Part shown: positions 12,255 through 23,762 of the stretch, piece by piece
Layout: every line of letters begins with the position of its first letter
How positions within the stretch are numbered: position 1 is the stretch's first letter
Source: Corella eumyota
Taxonomy: Eukaryota > Chordata > Ascidiacea > Phlebobranchia > Corellidae
Reading direction: 5' to 3'
NCBI GenBank assembly: GCA_963082875.1
Contig: OY720103.1
Coordinates: forward strand, 3,038,001-3,102,000
Length of the DNA stretch: 64,000 nucleotides
Position numbers and translations under genes: made by a program
The notes under the pieces: generated by a model
What the model saw: the letters and a program-made list of their open reading frames with translations, nothing else
The model's database searches: none
What the model was told of the DNA's origin: nothing

Positions 12255-14527
12255 ATGGCAGCTGCAGAAGTTCTACTGAAAACAACCCCAGCACCGCAAT
12301 CTGTTCCAGTTACTTCTTTGGGTGAGCGGGAGCACACTATCCCCATCAACACTGGAGCTTACACCTCGGTGGGTCAACCCACAGCAGGGTTTCGTACCTC
12401 AAAATACACCCCAGAAGAATGGCATCAGAATAACTACTCAAAGTATTATCAATCATTTACCGATCGTGATAATGCCGAGAGAATTCAACATGCGTCCAAA
12501 AAGTTGGCTAACGAGACTCTAGCTTTAACGAACAGGTATTTACCAAACAAAACCACATCATTTTATCAGAGTTAGAGAGCTGCAGTGGTGTTCGAACCCA
12601 GGATCTTGTGTAGTAAAGCGAAGTGTTCAAACCACTACACTACCTTGCCAATCAAAGGCCTGGTATAATATTATTTATACATTTAACAAAAGACTTATTA
12701 TTAATATAGAAACAGGTCACAATGTATGTTTTTCTTTTTCAAGGACACAAGCTGATGTTACTAAGAAACTTGGAGAACGAATTCATGACATTAACTTCTG
12801 GAAGTTTGAGCTGCAGAGGGAAATTGACGACTTGATTGCAGAAACGGAACTTCTATTCTTACAAAAGGTTTTTAAACTCTTTTTATTTTAGATTCAAAGA
12901 TGCACTCATAATAAATTTTTTTTGGTATGTTTACAGTTTAAAATTTAATGTTTTGTTCCAGGTTAGACTTGAGAAAGCACTAGATGCTACTGAGATTCCG
13001 ATGCAGATTGCAACTGATAACTTGGAATGTCGATTTAGAAGACAAGGACCTGACATGGTCAAGGATAATGTTGAAATACAACTGCTCAGGGTAAACCAAA
13101 CCATCTGTTAATAAACTAATACCAATCCTTATTAAAATAAGTGGAACAAAATCACTGTTGTTTAAAAAACCTTGTGTTTTTAGGAAGTGGATTTAATCAA
13201 GTCGGTCCAGGATTTGTTGCAGAGAACAATCGACCAAACAAAAAATCAGATTCGGTATATATGCAATTACTTCTAAATAAGTCTTACCCTATAACAAAAA
13301 TACCTAAGTTTAAAGCAATGTTAAAATATAAACTGCCATACAAAGGCCACAATTTAACAATTTATTTACTGATGTAGAATGAATCGTGATGCCAAACAGA
13401 ACTTGGAATTGGATTGGAGCGATAAACTTGATGCTCACAACATTGATGACAAATGTGGAAGACTAAACAACCAGTCGACCGACATCCAATATTATCCTAA
13501 CTCTGCTAAGTTTGAGGATAAGTAAGTAAAACTCAAATTTAAACAAGTAAGAAGATAATAAGAGAAAAAATAAAATGTTTAAACGTTTTAGCTCATCAAC
13601 ACCGGAATCTTGGGCACAATTTACCCACGACAACATCGTTCGAGCTGAGCGTGAAAGAATGGCGTCGATCAACTTGCGTTCGTTGATCGACAATGTTCTT
13701 CACGACACGTCTGACGATCTTCGTGAGCAATGCAACTCGGTCAACGAGGCATTTGCAAAGAGGGTAGAGGAGATGAATGATGCAAAGACTAAATTGGAAA
13801 ATCATCTTCAAAAGGTAATAGTGTAAAAAAAAACTAGTGAAAACAGAAAAATTTAGGTGTAACCCCTTTTTACCGAACTTTTAACCCACCCATATTTTTT
13901 ACAGGTGCTAATTGAGATTGGGAACCAGGAGCACAATGTCTCCATGTTGCAACAAGCGATTAATGACAAGGAGGCTCCGATGCAAGTCTCACAAACTCGA
14001 CTTCATCACCGAACTGATCGTCCAAGTGTAGAGCTTTGCAGAGACCCAGTTCAGTACAGGTAGGCAAAGTTTTTCTCGATATACATTATTAATTTCCGCA
14101 GTGTCTTCAAGGCAATAAAGGTATTTACTTCAGCTAAGCAAATACACTTACTGCCAGGTTAATAATTAAGCAATATCACCAATTTTATTTCTCATATAAA
14201 AGATAATTAAATGTTTAAATATTTTTATTTAATCTTACTTTTTAAGTAGGCATTCTTCTTTTGAAATCTCCGTTTTTCATAATCAATTTTTTTGCTCTTC
14301 TTGACAACAGACTTGTATCGGAAGTGGGAGAAATCACAGAGAGCATAGAGAATCTCAAGTTCCGACTTAGTGAAGCGGAGCGCTCTCTTCATGAGCTCGA
14401 GGACACAAGGATGGCCTTGGAGAAGGAGATTGCGATTAAGAGCAACAGCCTCTTCATTGATCGGGAGAAATGTATGACCATTCGTCAACGATATCCGACC
14501 ATCATTAAGTTATCAGGATATCAGTAA
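12255..14527 (+). CDS. TEKT3: Tektin-3-like ciliary microtubule inner protein
   Basis: Tektins are coiled-coil filaments in the lumen of ciliary and flagellar doublet microtubules. Eight exons: 12255-12535, 12744-12867, 12962-13090, 13184-13254, 13378-13521, 13592-13814, 13905-14059, 14311-14527; frame is kept throughout and gives 447 aa. The tektin signature appears as RPSVELCRD (usual RPNVELCRD) in exon 7. The N-terminal KYTPEEWHQNN resembles YTPDDWYRSN of vertebrate tektin-3, and the end MTIRQRYPTIIKLSGYQ matches the tektin-3/5 C-terminus. Most of the protein is predicted coiled coil, rich in E/K/L heptads. AATAAA at 14541-14546 follows the stop closely. The family call is firm; tektin-3 versus tektin-5 is less so. 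Confidence 0.92.
12575..12655 (-). repeat. SINE head, tRNA-derived, in tektin intron 1
   Basis: On the minus strand this reads as a tRNA-like head with an A box (TAGTGTAGTGG) and a B box (GGTTCGAAC). The same head recurs several times in the window. The SINE body is missing, so it is a fragment. Confidence 0.6.
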
Positions 14528-16356
14528 ATTTTTATCACAAAATAAAATTTCGAATATTTTTAATGTATTATTATATTTTTATGCTTTCATCGCTAAATAA
14601 TAGGCCTATTACTAATTACAAACCTTTTTTGATTTAATTTAAGGTCCTGATACATAATCTTTTTTTTACACATAAAACTACATTGTACATAGTTTATGAA
14701 GGCCTGCTACGTTATTATCACTGCATTTTGTCATTTTGTTTAAAATGATATTTACCCATCTTTGTAAATAATTTCAACCAAAAAATATTTGAGATTAAAC
14801 CAGTTTGCGCACTTCAATAAAAACTTGCTTTTCAAGCCATCACAAAATGATAAAGTACAATGTTAAGGGACAGAAATCCTAATTTAGAAAGCGGTCTAAA
14901 CAAAGAGTAATATAAGTTGATTTTTTTTTTTTTTTAGTAATATAAGTTGATGGTTTTAAGTCGACTTTGGCAGTTTGGATGTTATTGTCTACAATTGTCT
15001 GATAATTAATCTGCCAATGGCTTTTTCGCTAAACAAAAGTACTGTTACAGTCCCTTACACAAGGGCACTGCAGGATCGGTGGGAATCGAACCCAAGACTG
15101 CCAGTATTTGCCGCACAAACACATAGCAACCCATTTAAAATCTGTCATACAAAAACAATAATTTGAAGCCATCACAAATCATCTTTATTATAATTAGAAA
15201 TCAATAATTTGCTTAAATTATCAACAACAGTCTTCAACATTATTCAAGCAAAAAAGATATGAGTTGAAAAAAAGAAAAAATCATGCAAAAATTAAACAAA
15301 AATAATTAGATACAAGCAAAAGAAATGGACTTGATTTTAACAGTACCCTTTACTGTACAATGGAAACAAAAAATACTTTAAATTATTTTTAACAACCCTT
15401 AAAATAAAATATATTCCCTCGTTTAATAATCACGATAACTTTAAATAGAAAATGCAACAATCGTAAAAAAAATATTTTTTAACCCACACAAAAAACTATA
15501 GAAATTAATTAACGTTTCAGCTATTATTAATTGTATAGTGGATTTAAATTTAACTTTACCAAAAGTTTTATATAACAAATGTATCTTTTAGAATAGTTTA
15601 TAGCAGCATGACCCTCAACAAAATTTAAAAAATTTTGGTTTAACAAAATTTTTACCAAAGTTATAACAAAACTGTCCCATCAAAAAACATTTTAAGACAT
15701 CGATTAATTATCAAATAACTTTAAACAACAACTTATATTTCAATTCTAATATTAAGCATGAAAAAGCAAAAAAGAACTAAATTACAAAAAAGCAAGTTCA
15801 AATTAAAAAAAAAGCAAGTTAGCCGACGTTTAAATCAAATAATTATGGCAGTTTAATTACTCAAACTTAATTTTAAAATAATATACAACATACTTCTTAT
15901 ATAAGTAGCATTATTTTGAAATCTTTAAAATATAGAAAACATTATCACATTTTCATATTTTACAAACAATTCACATTATCTTAAACAGCAAAAAAAAATT
16001 TTTTAAATTATTATCGTTTACTTAATACACATAAGATATATCAGCAGAAATATTAATTAAATAAATACTTACTACAAACTACCAAATTGGAAATATAATT
16101 TTCCACAAATCAAAACAAAAAAAATCAAATTTCTAACAATTTTGGCCAAATTTTAAAGTATAAAAAACACCAGCAGGTTTTTAATTTTAGTTTTTCAAAA
16201 ACAAATATTTTCTAAATACCAAAAATATCAAGTTATTTAAATAACAGTCCTTAATATTAAACGCAAAAATATCACAAATTTTTGCTCTTAAGTAAAGTTC
16301 ACTTTAATATTTTTGCATGAATGAAAAAAGCTTACGTTAAAAAATTCGAAATTAGT
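14528..16356. other. Convergent intergenic region, tektin and USP10 3' ends
   Basis: Very A+T-rich DNA with poly-A and poly-T runs and no credible open frame. It contains the 3' untranslated regions of tektin (+) and USP10 (-) and one SINE fragment near 15.1 kb; otherwise I see nothing. Confidence 0.6.
15058..15135 (-). repeat. tRNA-derived SINE fragment
   Basis: The minus strand carries TTGGGTTCGATTCCCACCGA, a canonical B box and T-arm context, followed by the CTGCAGTGCCCTTGTGTAAGG type body start seen in the full SINE copies. The A-box side has diverged. Confidence 0.45.
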
Positions 16357-19300
16357 TTATCCCAAATCAGTTCTGCGGTAATATAAGATGTACGCTGTCT
16401 TGGGTGGGCTATGTCTCAAAGCCTGTAAACAAGATAAATAACATATTTGAATACAAAAAATCAGTGCCATTTTAAACAAGTAACTGTTTCACTTGTATTT
16501 ACAGGAAATCAAAAAAAATACGGATTTTAAACCGGCAGCATGGTGTAGTGGTAAAAACATTTGCTACACCACACCTGAGGTCGTGGGTTCAATCCCCACT
16601 GATCTCATGCTGTAGCGCCCTTGAGTAGGGCACTATAAACGGTATGAACTCCTGCTGAGCCAGTACTTAATCAGCAGCATAATTATAATCTATATAATAT
16701 CCAAACCTGCCACAGGCAACTCGAGACTGGGTCGGAGTAACTAATGTTACTCTATGTTTAAGCGCATTGGACTTTCCCACATCGAGGATAAAGATATACA
16801 CAAAAAAATAAATAAAAAAAAGAATCAGCGAGGACCGTAAATTTAAAAAGTTTCTTTAATATGTTTTACAAGAATCTTAAAGGCGGCATGTGTTCACTTT
16901 AAAAAATTCAATAAAAAATAACCATTTAGTAATTATTGTACATGTTAACTTACCTCCTGGTAATGCAAGGGTTTAATGTTTTGGTCGTCGATCCTAAGCC
17001 AAGAACTGAGTCCAATATGAAACACATCAGTGGTGTAGTGACCTCCGCATACTTTTTCTCCATGATGATAAACAACTAAACCCATAACGATGTTAATAAC
17101 ATGTGGTAAATTTTGACATCACTATTGTTAAGCTATATTTTAAAATTACCAGCAAATAGCTTGTAGCTTCTTTGGCTTAGAGAGACTTTCCTTGCATTTT
17201 TTGACAAAATTTCTAAAAAATGAAGGGAGTATTTTTTGAGTAAATGTTTAAAAATATATCACTAATAATTAGAAGATTTGATTTTGTTAATTACCTTTTG
17301 AAATGACGAGGTCGGTTTTGTAATCGACTTTTCTGTCAATTTTCTTCGATCCTCCTTTTTTGTCATACACAAATCTCTTCAGATGCAAAATCAACACTGG
17401 GGGGAGCACTTCCAAAGTTTGTTGCCGAATCACATCAGACTAATAATATTAGGAAATTTTTAAAAATAGAAAAAAAAATATTTCAGACATAAACTTAAAA
17501 CTTTAATTTACATTCTCGCTTCCATTTCCAGAAAATCTTTCCTTCTCTGTCAAGTTAAGCAGCGCATCGTCGACGGTCCATGACTGATTGTTAAGAACAT
17601 CCAGTGGTAGAGAAAAAAAGGGTTCGTACGAAACCGAGACCTTTTGTCCAGTTCGGAAAACTGATGTGCAAAGTTCGCCACGAAACATGGATGAAATTGG
17701 AGTCCTAAAACAAAACATTTTATTTTTTAAAAACTAATTTAAACAGGATGTTAGGGATTATTTTAAAAAGAATATATACTTGGTTTCGTCTGCTCTTCTT
17801 GTTACAGCCGTTCTGTTCTTTTTATTGGGAACCACCTCTTCCCATTCATTCATTGTGATGTCATCAACACCATTGGTGACATCATCAGTTAGAGGAATCT
17901 GAAAACAAATATAAAAAATAAATTTCTAAAAAATTTATTTAATAAAAACAATTAAAAATGTTTTTCTACCTCATAAGGAAGCTCATGTTCGAAATCCACA
18001 CTCTTCGCATCTGGAGAATTTGCTGAGTCGTTGTTGACGAGCGAGAGCAGCTGAGTCATCTCCTCATGAAGTCCGTTAAGGATGCAGGATTGGAACTCTT
18101 CTGCATCTTCTTGCGATCCCTAAAACAAGATTGGAGAAAAGGTTGGAAAAATGAAAAACATTTTCTCAGTTTTCAACTTAAAAATTTGCTTACCTTTTCT
18201 GCCAATTTGCTTTCAATAACAGATAACATGTCGTAAATATAAAAAGGCTCAAATGGAGCCCCTTGTCGTATTTCTTTGTTAGATTGATAACCTCTTTTCG
18301 AAGACAAGGGTCGAAATTCAGACGCAAGACGAATACTAAAATAAAAATAAATCAAAAATTTATAAACAAATCTTTTAAAAAGTAAGAAAACAACAAAAAA
18401 TAATTTATTCTTACAAGCTGTCCATGATCGGTGTTGCAGTCAACATTCTTTGTTCTGTAGTGAATATCGGAAGATTTTTAAGAAGTTGGTAGAAAGGAGG
18501 GCAGACGAGTAAGGCTTGTAGAGTCTGTTAAAAATACAGAAACCAAAAAATTAAGAATGCTTGCTAAAAAATAAGTCACCCAAAATAATTAAAAAAAAAC
18601 AACCTAGGCTTACACTTTAACAAATAAATGCTTAATTGCAATTGGTAATATTAAGAAATATGTACAAGAAATGCTATATATATACTTTTTTGTTAAAGTT
18701 TAAAAGTTTAAGTTTTTTATTGGTATATTTTATTATATATTTTACTTACTGCATTAACATAACACCAGTTGCTGATATTAATGAGACCCCGTGGCATGAA
18801 TGCTTGTGGTTTAAAAATTAATTCCTGACTTTGAATGCGTTCTATTTTAGGAAAAAAATATAACTGTATTAAACATTGTGCTTTTGGTTACATTGTCAAT
18901 TGTTTTTCGCAAAAACTTAAAAAATTGACCTTTGCTAAACTCGAAAATTTTATAAAAACACTGTTTTTAATAAAGAAAAATTCAAAATCATATTATATAC
19001 ATTTATACAACATCGTTTAAATTTAAAAATAAAACTTTAAAACAAAAAAATAATACCTATAACATTACAGTGTTTACACAGTTTATGTGCCTAAAAAAAC
19101 TTACTGTTAACCTTGTCTGTTATTTTTAGCCCCTAATACAAAAAATGAACTTACCTGCCAATTCCATTGCCAAATGATCTTCTTCCATTTTTACCAATCG
19201 AACTTTCGTATTTCCGTTGCTGTTCTGGAATTCATTTTTGTTGTTTTCGTAATTAAATCGTTGAGTAGTTGATGGTGAAATGACAGATTTATTATTTTGA

Positions 19301-20534
19301 ACTTTGACTGTTTGCGATTTTTGTGCCGTGTTACTAGTATTGGTTACAGTTTGGTTATTGTTTGTGTTGCTTTTAAAAAGACCAGCCCAGCTAGATTTAG
19401 GTGGTGCAGCTGGTTTTGTTTCTGGTGTTTTAGGGTCGTTAGCGCTTGGCGTTTCGCTTTTAGTTCTGTATTCGCCTTCGTTATTTTGAATATTGGAATC
19501 CGGTAAATTTAAATTTTGTTCGGTTTTTAAGGGTAAATTGTTATTTGAAATAGCATTATCATTGTTTTGTGATTTAGAAATACTGTTTCCATTAGGTTTT
19601 GCAACAGATTCTATTTTGTTTTGGTTAAGATTTCCGATTTCAGGGTCTTTAGAATCAGCACCATTTACAATATTGTCCGAGCGTTTTACATTCTGTTTTT
19701 CAACATTCTGTAAATCTGAAACTGGTAGTCCGTTGGGTAAATCCGTTTTTGTATTGTCCCCGTTTAAGACTGGGGCTGTGACATTGTTTTGCTTTAAGGC
19801 GGCGAATTGTTTTGGTAGAGAAGCAGATAAGGTTTTGGCGTTAGGTATGTTGTTGTTAATTGTATCGATGTCATTCTCGCTGGACAATATGTCGACGATT
19901 GGAATTGTGAAGGTCAGTTTGTTTTTTTCTTTTACATCTAAAATTACAATAATATTTTAATGGAAATCTTTCCAACTATAGTAAATCATATTAAAATAAA
20001 ATTTTAATTGTGTTTAAATTTGTAAATTGTTTTTTATGCAATGCAATATATATATTATAAATTTTTTGAAAATCAATTAGCACTTTTTCTCAAATAAACA
20101 ATTTTTTTTGTTTAACAACTTACCCAGAATTGGCCATGATGATGGAAACTAAAATAAAAAAATTTTGATTATTATTTTTTACTTTGCATAATTGTGCATA
20201 TATAAAAATTAGTTAAGGCCCTTTTTATTTTATAATTTAACACTTACCTCAACACAATCATCAGGTAGATACTGGTCAAAACTAGTATCAAAATCACCAA
20301 ACTAAAAAAATTAAATTTTAGTTTCAATAATATATAATGTCTTTACATTTTATGTAAAAAACGAATTTAACATGCCTGCATAGCATGCTGTCATGATGCA
20401 AATTTACAAGTCCTTATGTTTATAATATAAGACTATTTAACCTAATTTAATCAAAGTTATAAAATTATTTAAGTTACTTTTATTAAAAACAATAAAAACC
20501 AAACCTCAATCATATTGTTAGAAGTAATATCCAT
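16357..20534 (-). CDS. USP10: Ubiquitin carboxyl-terminal hydrolase 10
   Basis: USP10 is a cysteine deubiquitinase that partners G3BP and acts on p53, ribosomal proteins and autophagy factors. Fourteen coding exons, in transcript order: 20505-20534, 20248-20301, 20124-20148, 19155-19937, 18750-18841, 18415-18524, 18194-18335, 17970-18119, 17780-17898, 17512-17704, 17295-17439, 17150-17212, 16954-17075, 16357-16422; phases agree and give 697 aa (human 798). FGDF at residues 11-14 matches the G3BP NTF2L-binding motif. A Ser/Asn/Thr-rich linker contains KSSWAGLF, like human PKSWASLF. The catalytic box is [14 protein letters not shown] (Cys324), followed by [23 protein letters not shown], then GGHYTTDVF (His648) and SWLRIDD. 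It ends [13 protein letters not shown]. The ATG abuts an acceptor TTTTAG directly, suggesting spliced-leader trans-splicing. A full SINE sits in the last intron. Confidence 0.95.
16532..16822 (+). repeat. Full-length tRNA-derived SINE in the last USP10 intron
   Basis: The head GGCAGCATGGTGTAGTGGT is tRNA-like (A box); the B box is GGTTCAATCCC. The body includes CTCCTGCTGAGCCAGT and CAACTCGAGACTGGGTCGG and ends CCCACATCGAGGATAAAGAT plus an A-rich tail. A very similar copy in the same orientation lies at 63436-63730, so the family was recently active. It is antisense to USP10 transcription. Confidence 0.8.
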
Positions 20535-22898
20535 CTAAAATATTTTTTTGTGCAAATGTTTTAGTTTTATAACATTATATAAATAGGTGAAACTGTAAAG
20601 ATCCAACTGTTAACACTGTAACATAAGGAAATAAAAAAAATGTAATTTAAACTAAAAAGTTTTATCACGTTAATATAAACAAAAAATATTTCGCAATTTG
20701 AAACCTGGTGTCTAAAACAGTTTTTACGGCTTTCTTTAAATTGAATTGCTATATCTTAAACTAATAATCAATAACTTATTATATAAAGCAACCCAATATT
20801 GCATCATAAAGTACTATAACATTTTATGTAAGTATATTTGTATGCTGACACGCAAAATTTTGCACTTTCGAAACTGTATTTTAATTTTGAAAACACGAGA
20901 TTTTTAGACTTAATTACCGCTAAAAATAATGATTTACCAGCATGTTTTTTACAAAACTACTTAGATAATAATAAAATGCATAACATATCATTATTTTGGA
21001 CATGCCGGTCTAACATATTTCGAGATTTAAGTGGATTTTTATGTAAACAAATTAGGCCTAAAACGTCCAAAATATTTTCTCGTCCCAGACATGAAATCAC
21101 TCGAGCAAATCTGCCGGGCATAGGTTATCTTGAATTTAAACTTTATCCTCATGTAAGAAAATAAATTTTAAGCTAAGTATTTTGCGTTTTTTTAGTAGTT
21201 AAAAGTTTATTTATGACAAAAATTACTAAAATTATAATATTCGCTTCTGTTAAACATATATGCAAATTTTTTAGGCGGGATTTCCTAATCATTGTAAATC
21301 CAAATATTCCAATAAAAGGATAATTTATTAAAATAAATATCCAAAAATGAAAATAAAAATATTTCTAAAAACGTATTTCCGCCATTTCTGGATTTAAAAA
21401 CAACCAATAGGTCCAATAAAGTAAATAGGTATAGCCTATACTATTAATATCAAGTCGTCCACATAACGTCATGTATAATCTGTTACGTTCCATTATTAAT
21501 AGAGCAATTGTATCCTCAAGTATAAGAGATTAATAGAAACCGGAAAAGTGCGCTACATTTACGGGAAATATCTTCTAATTTTACGTAAGACTACGTCAAC
21601 CTACTCCGATGTACGCTGTGTCATTGACCATAAGGACAAACAGAAAGTAGAAACGTGAAATCATTCTGATATAAGCGTAGCCAATATAAAAATAATTGTA
21701 ATTACATGACCTCGACAATTGAAAATTGCCAAACAATTTGTCCTGTTTGTGCACCGGTAAGAGATGTGAGCTTTGACAAATAGAGACAGACGGGGTGATC
21801 AATGTTAGGCAAACACATTCTACCCAGGTCTTTAATTTTAAATTTGCCAACAATGAAATCCTGAAATCCCTTAACAAAGGGGATTAGCATGTTACGATCC
21901 ACAATGCTAAATATTTCATTTTTTAGGGTTCTGTACATATTGTGAGCGTGATTTTTGGATTAAAACACGTTTTCTTTGATCCTTTAAATCCTAATATGAT
22001 AACTGCCAATCAAAATAAATACGTCATGCGACTTTAAAATTTCGATACACGTGATTCCAAGGACGGTATATATACCCTGCCCAAGGTGAGCAGAAGTACG
22101 TAGTTTCAAATCCCAAAATCCGAGATAGTTGCAACAAAAAGGATCTATTTCAAGATGAATAGATTTTGGGGATTAGCAGGGTTTAGGCACATAGCGGAAC
22201 CTAAGCGTAATACCATTACCATGCATAATTCAATGTAGGCTTAACGCTTTAAATGTATATTATTCATTTGTTTCGATTTAGACTTGGTAATTATACGTTT
22301 ATTTTTAAGGTGTACTTCCCGATTTTTAGCTTTATCTACGGCGCTTATTTCACCCTATACATAACTAAAGCGTAAATTGTATAGGACCGAAATAGAAGCA
22401 TAACGTAAAAATTCAAAACTGCTGGATGAGATCGATTCAAATAAATATATAAGCATTCAGAAAAAGATTAACATTAATTTAGGTACAATAATTTGACAGG
22501 TTCTTGAAAAAAATGCTTGACAGTTGTCTAGACGACAGTTTATTTATATATTTATGGCCCACCGTAACACCTTAAGCATATGTTTAACAAAATGACAAAC
22601 AAATTAGGTTTTAATGACAGGGAGTAATATATATACAGCTAGAAATAATGCTAAACGGGCAGTGTTATATAACATGTCAAGGTATATATAAGTGTAGTCA
22701 GAAAAAGTAGGCCTCTAAATTAAAGTTGTATTCCCTCTTGCAAATTTCGTAGTTTAGTTTTTTACAAATAGAAGATTTGCAGCTTGTACAAAATGGCGAA
22801 TTTGATAGAAAAACAACGCTGTTAGTATATTAGGGACTAGGGTATTAATTAGTAATTTTTTTGCATAAAAATAAAACAAAAATTTATTTTATTTTCAG
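20535..22898. other. Divergent intergenic region, USP10 and peptide gene
   Basis: About 2.4 kb upstream of both flanking genes. It holds a CACGTG near 22049 followed by a palindromic GGTATATATACC (TATA-like, near 22064-22075) and a donor-like AAGGTGAGC, which could be a promoter and first untranslated exon of the plus-strand peptide gene. A minus-strand open frame (21702-21938) and a plus-strand one (20838-21164) are unrecognised and could be chance. Confidence 0.45.
20838..21164 (+). CDS. Unrecognised open frame, possibly spurious
   Basis: A 108-codon frame with no ATG near its start and no homology I can recognise. It includes IRPKTSKIFSRPRHEITRAN near the end, and a donor-like GTAAGA overlaps the last codons. 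Frames of this length are expected by chance a few times in A+T-rich DNA of this size. Kept only because it is the longest open frame in this intergenic region. Confidence 0.1.
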   Translation: MYADTQNFALSKLYFNFENTRFLDLITAKNNDLPACFLQNYLDNNKMHNISLFWTCRSNIFRDLSGFLCKQIRPKTSKIFSRPRHEITRANLPGIGYLEFKLYPHVRK

Positions 22899-22964
22899 AT
22901 AACAGGTTGACTTATTTAAAATTTTACGTAACGTTTAATATTCACACAAACAGAAAATAAAGTA

Positions 22965-23762
22965 ATGGCATCGATAAAATATTTATGTGCGTGTTTATTT
23001 ACGTTCCTAATAATCACCCTCGCACAATGTAACGCCGCTCCTGGGGTGACGTCATCTATTTCCGAGGGTCTAAATTTAAAAAGCGACAATTTGGACAGAA
23101 TTCCCGATCTGGATAAAGAAGGGGTATGACATTTCGTTTTGTATTCTTGTACATAATCTTACGGTTGCGTGACATTTAGAATTCCATATTGTTAGCAAAA
23201 TTGCGTAAACATTCTGCTGCAATTAACAAACATATAAATTAACCAAAGTTTATGTTGTATTTATAAAAAAATTTGAAAAATTCTGCATTTATAAAATTTA
23301 AAAATTTGCTCTTTTTTTTGTAGGATAATGTCGATGAAGACAAGGATATTGATGAAGCAGTAATGCTTGAACTAGCCAGGTACGAGCCCTTTAAATAAAG
23401 AAAACCCATTTTTTATGCCGCAATTATCTATATCTTACCAGTTTCTTAGCTGTCTGTGAATTTTTTCAAACCAAACATTGCATAACCTTTATTTTTTTAG
23501 AATCTTGTTTGATCTTGCCTCCGAAACTGACCTACAGACAACACCAAATGACTCCACCCAAGACGAAGAAGACGTCATTGTGAAAAGCGATTCGAGCAGC
23601 GACTACGCATCCGCAAACCCAGAATCGGATATGTCGGCGGAAAAGCGGAACCCGGAAGCAGAGCTCCTGAAGAAAATCCGCGATCTGAGACGTAAAGCTT
23701 TAGCCGAGCAACATAACAAAAAACTAAAGAAAACTCTCTACAGATTGTTGGTCCGCATGTAG
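22965..23762 (+). CDS. Secreted cationic peptide precursor, unidentified
   Basis: Exons 22965-23123, 23324-23379 and 23501-23762 join in frame to give 158 aa. A strong acceptor at 22897-22898 precedes the first coding exon, so the 5' UTR is spliced or trans-spliced. Residues 1-25 are a clear signal peptide (MASIKYLCACLFTFLIITLA, then QCNAAP). The middle is acidic and Ser rich (TQDEEDVIVKSDSSSDYAS). After a dibasic KR, a 37-residue C-terminal segment begins NPEAELLKKIRDLRRKALAE and ends KTLYRLLVRM. It has 12 Lys/Arg against 4 acidic residues, with hydrophobics spaced 3-4 apart, so it should form an amphipathic helix. The layout suits an antimicrobial or hormone precursor with an anionic pro-piece. 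No known Ciona peptide matches from memory. AATAAA at 23895-23900. Confidence 0.75.

Noticed and set aside
16532-16610. A functional tRNA gene suggested by A and B boxes
   Set aside because: The same head recurs at many sites joined to a common non-tRNA body and A-rich tail, and a clean cloverleaf is not maintained; it is a SINE head. The same applies to 12575, 15058, 43700, 61098 and 63436.
20838-21164. A real single-exon gene in the USP10-peptide interval
   Set aside because: No ATG at its start, no recognisable domain, and a length expected by chance in A+T-rich DNA; kept only as a low-confidence entry.
21702-21938. Minus-strand frame with KFKIKDLG, resembling part of a copia-type RT
   Set aside because: Only about eight residues are similar and no other RT block or terminal repeat is present; likely chance.
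23646-23760. Parathyroid-hormone-like peptide
   Set aside because: The resemblance to PTHrP is limited to a short basic DLRR stretch and lacks the N-terminal SE-x-Q-L receptor-activating residues, so I do not name it.
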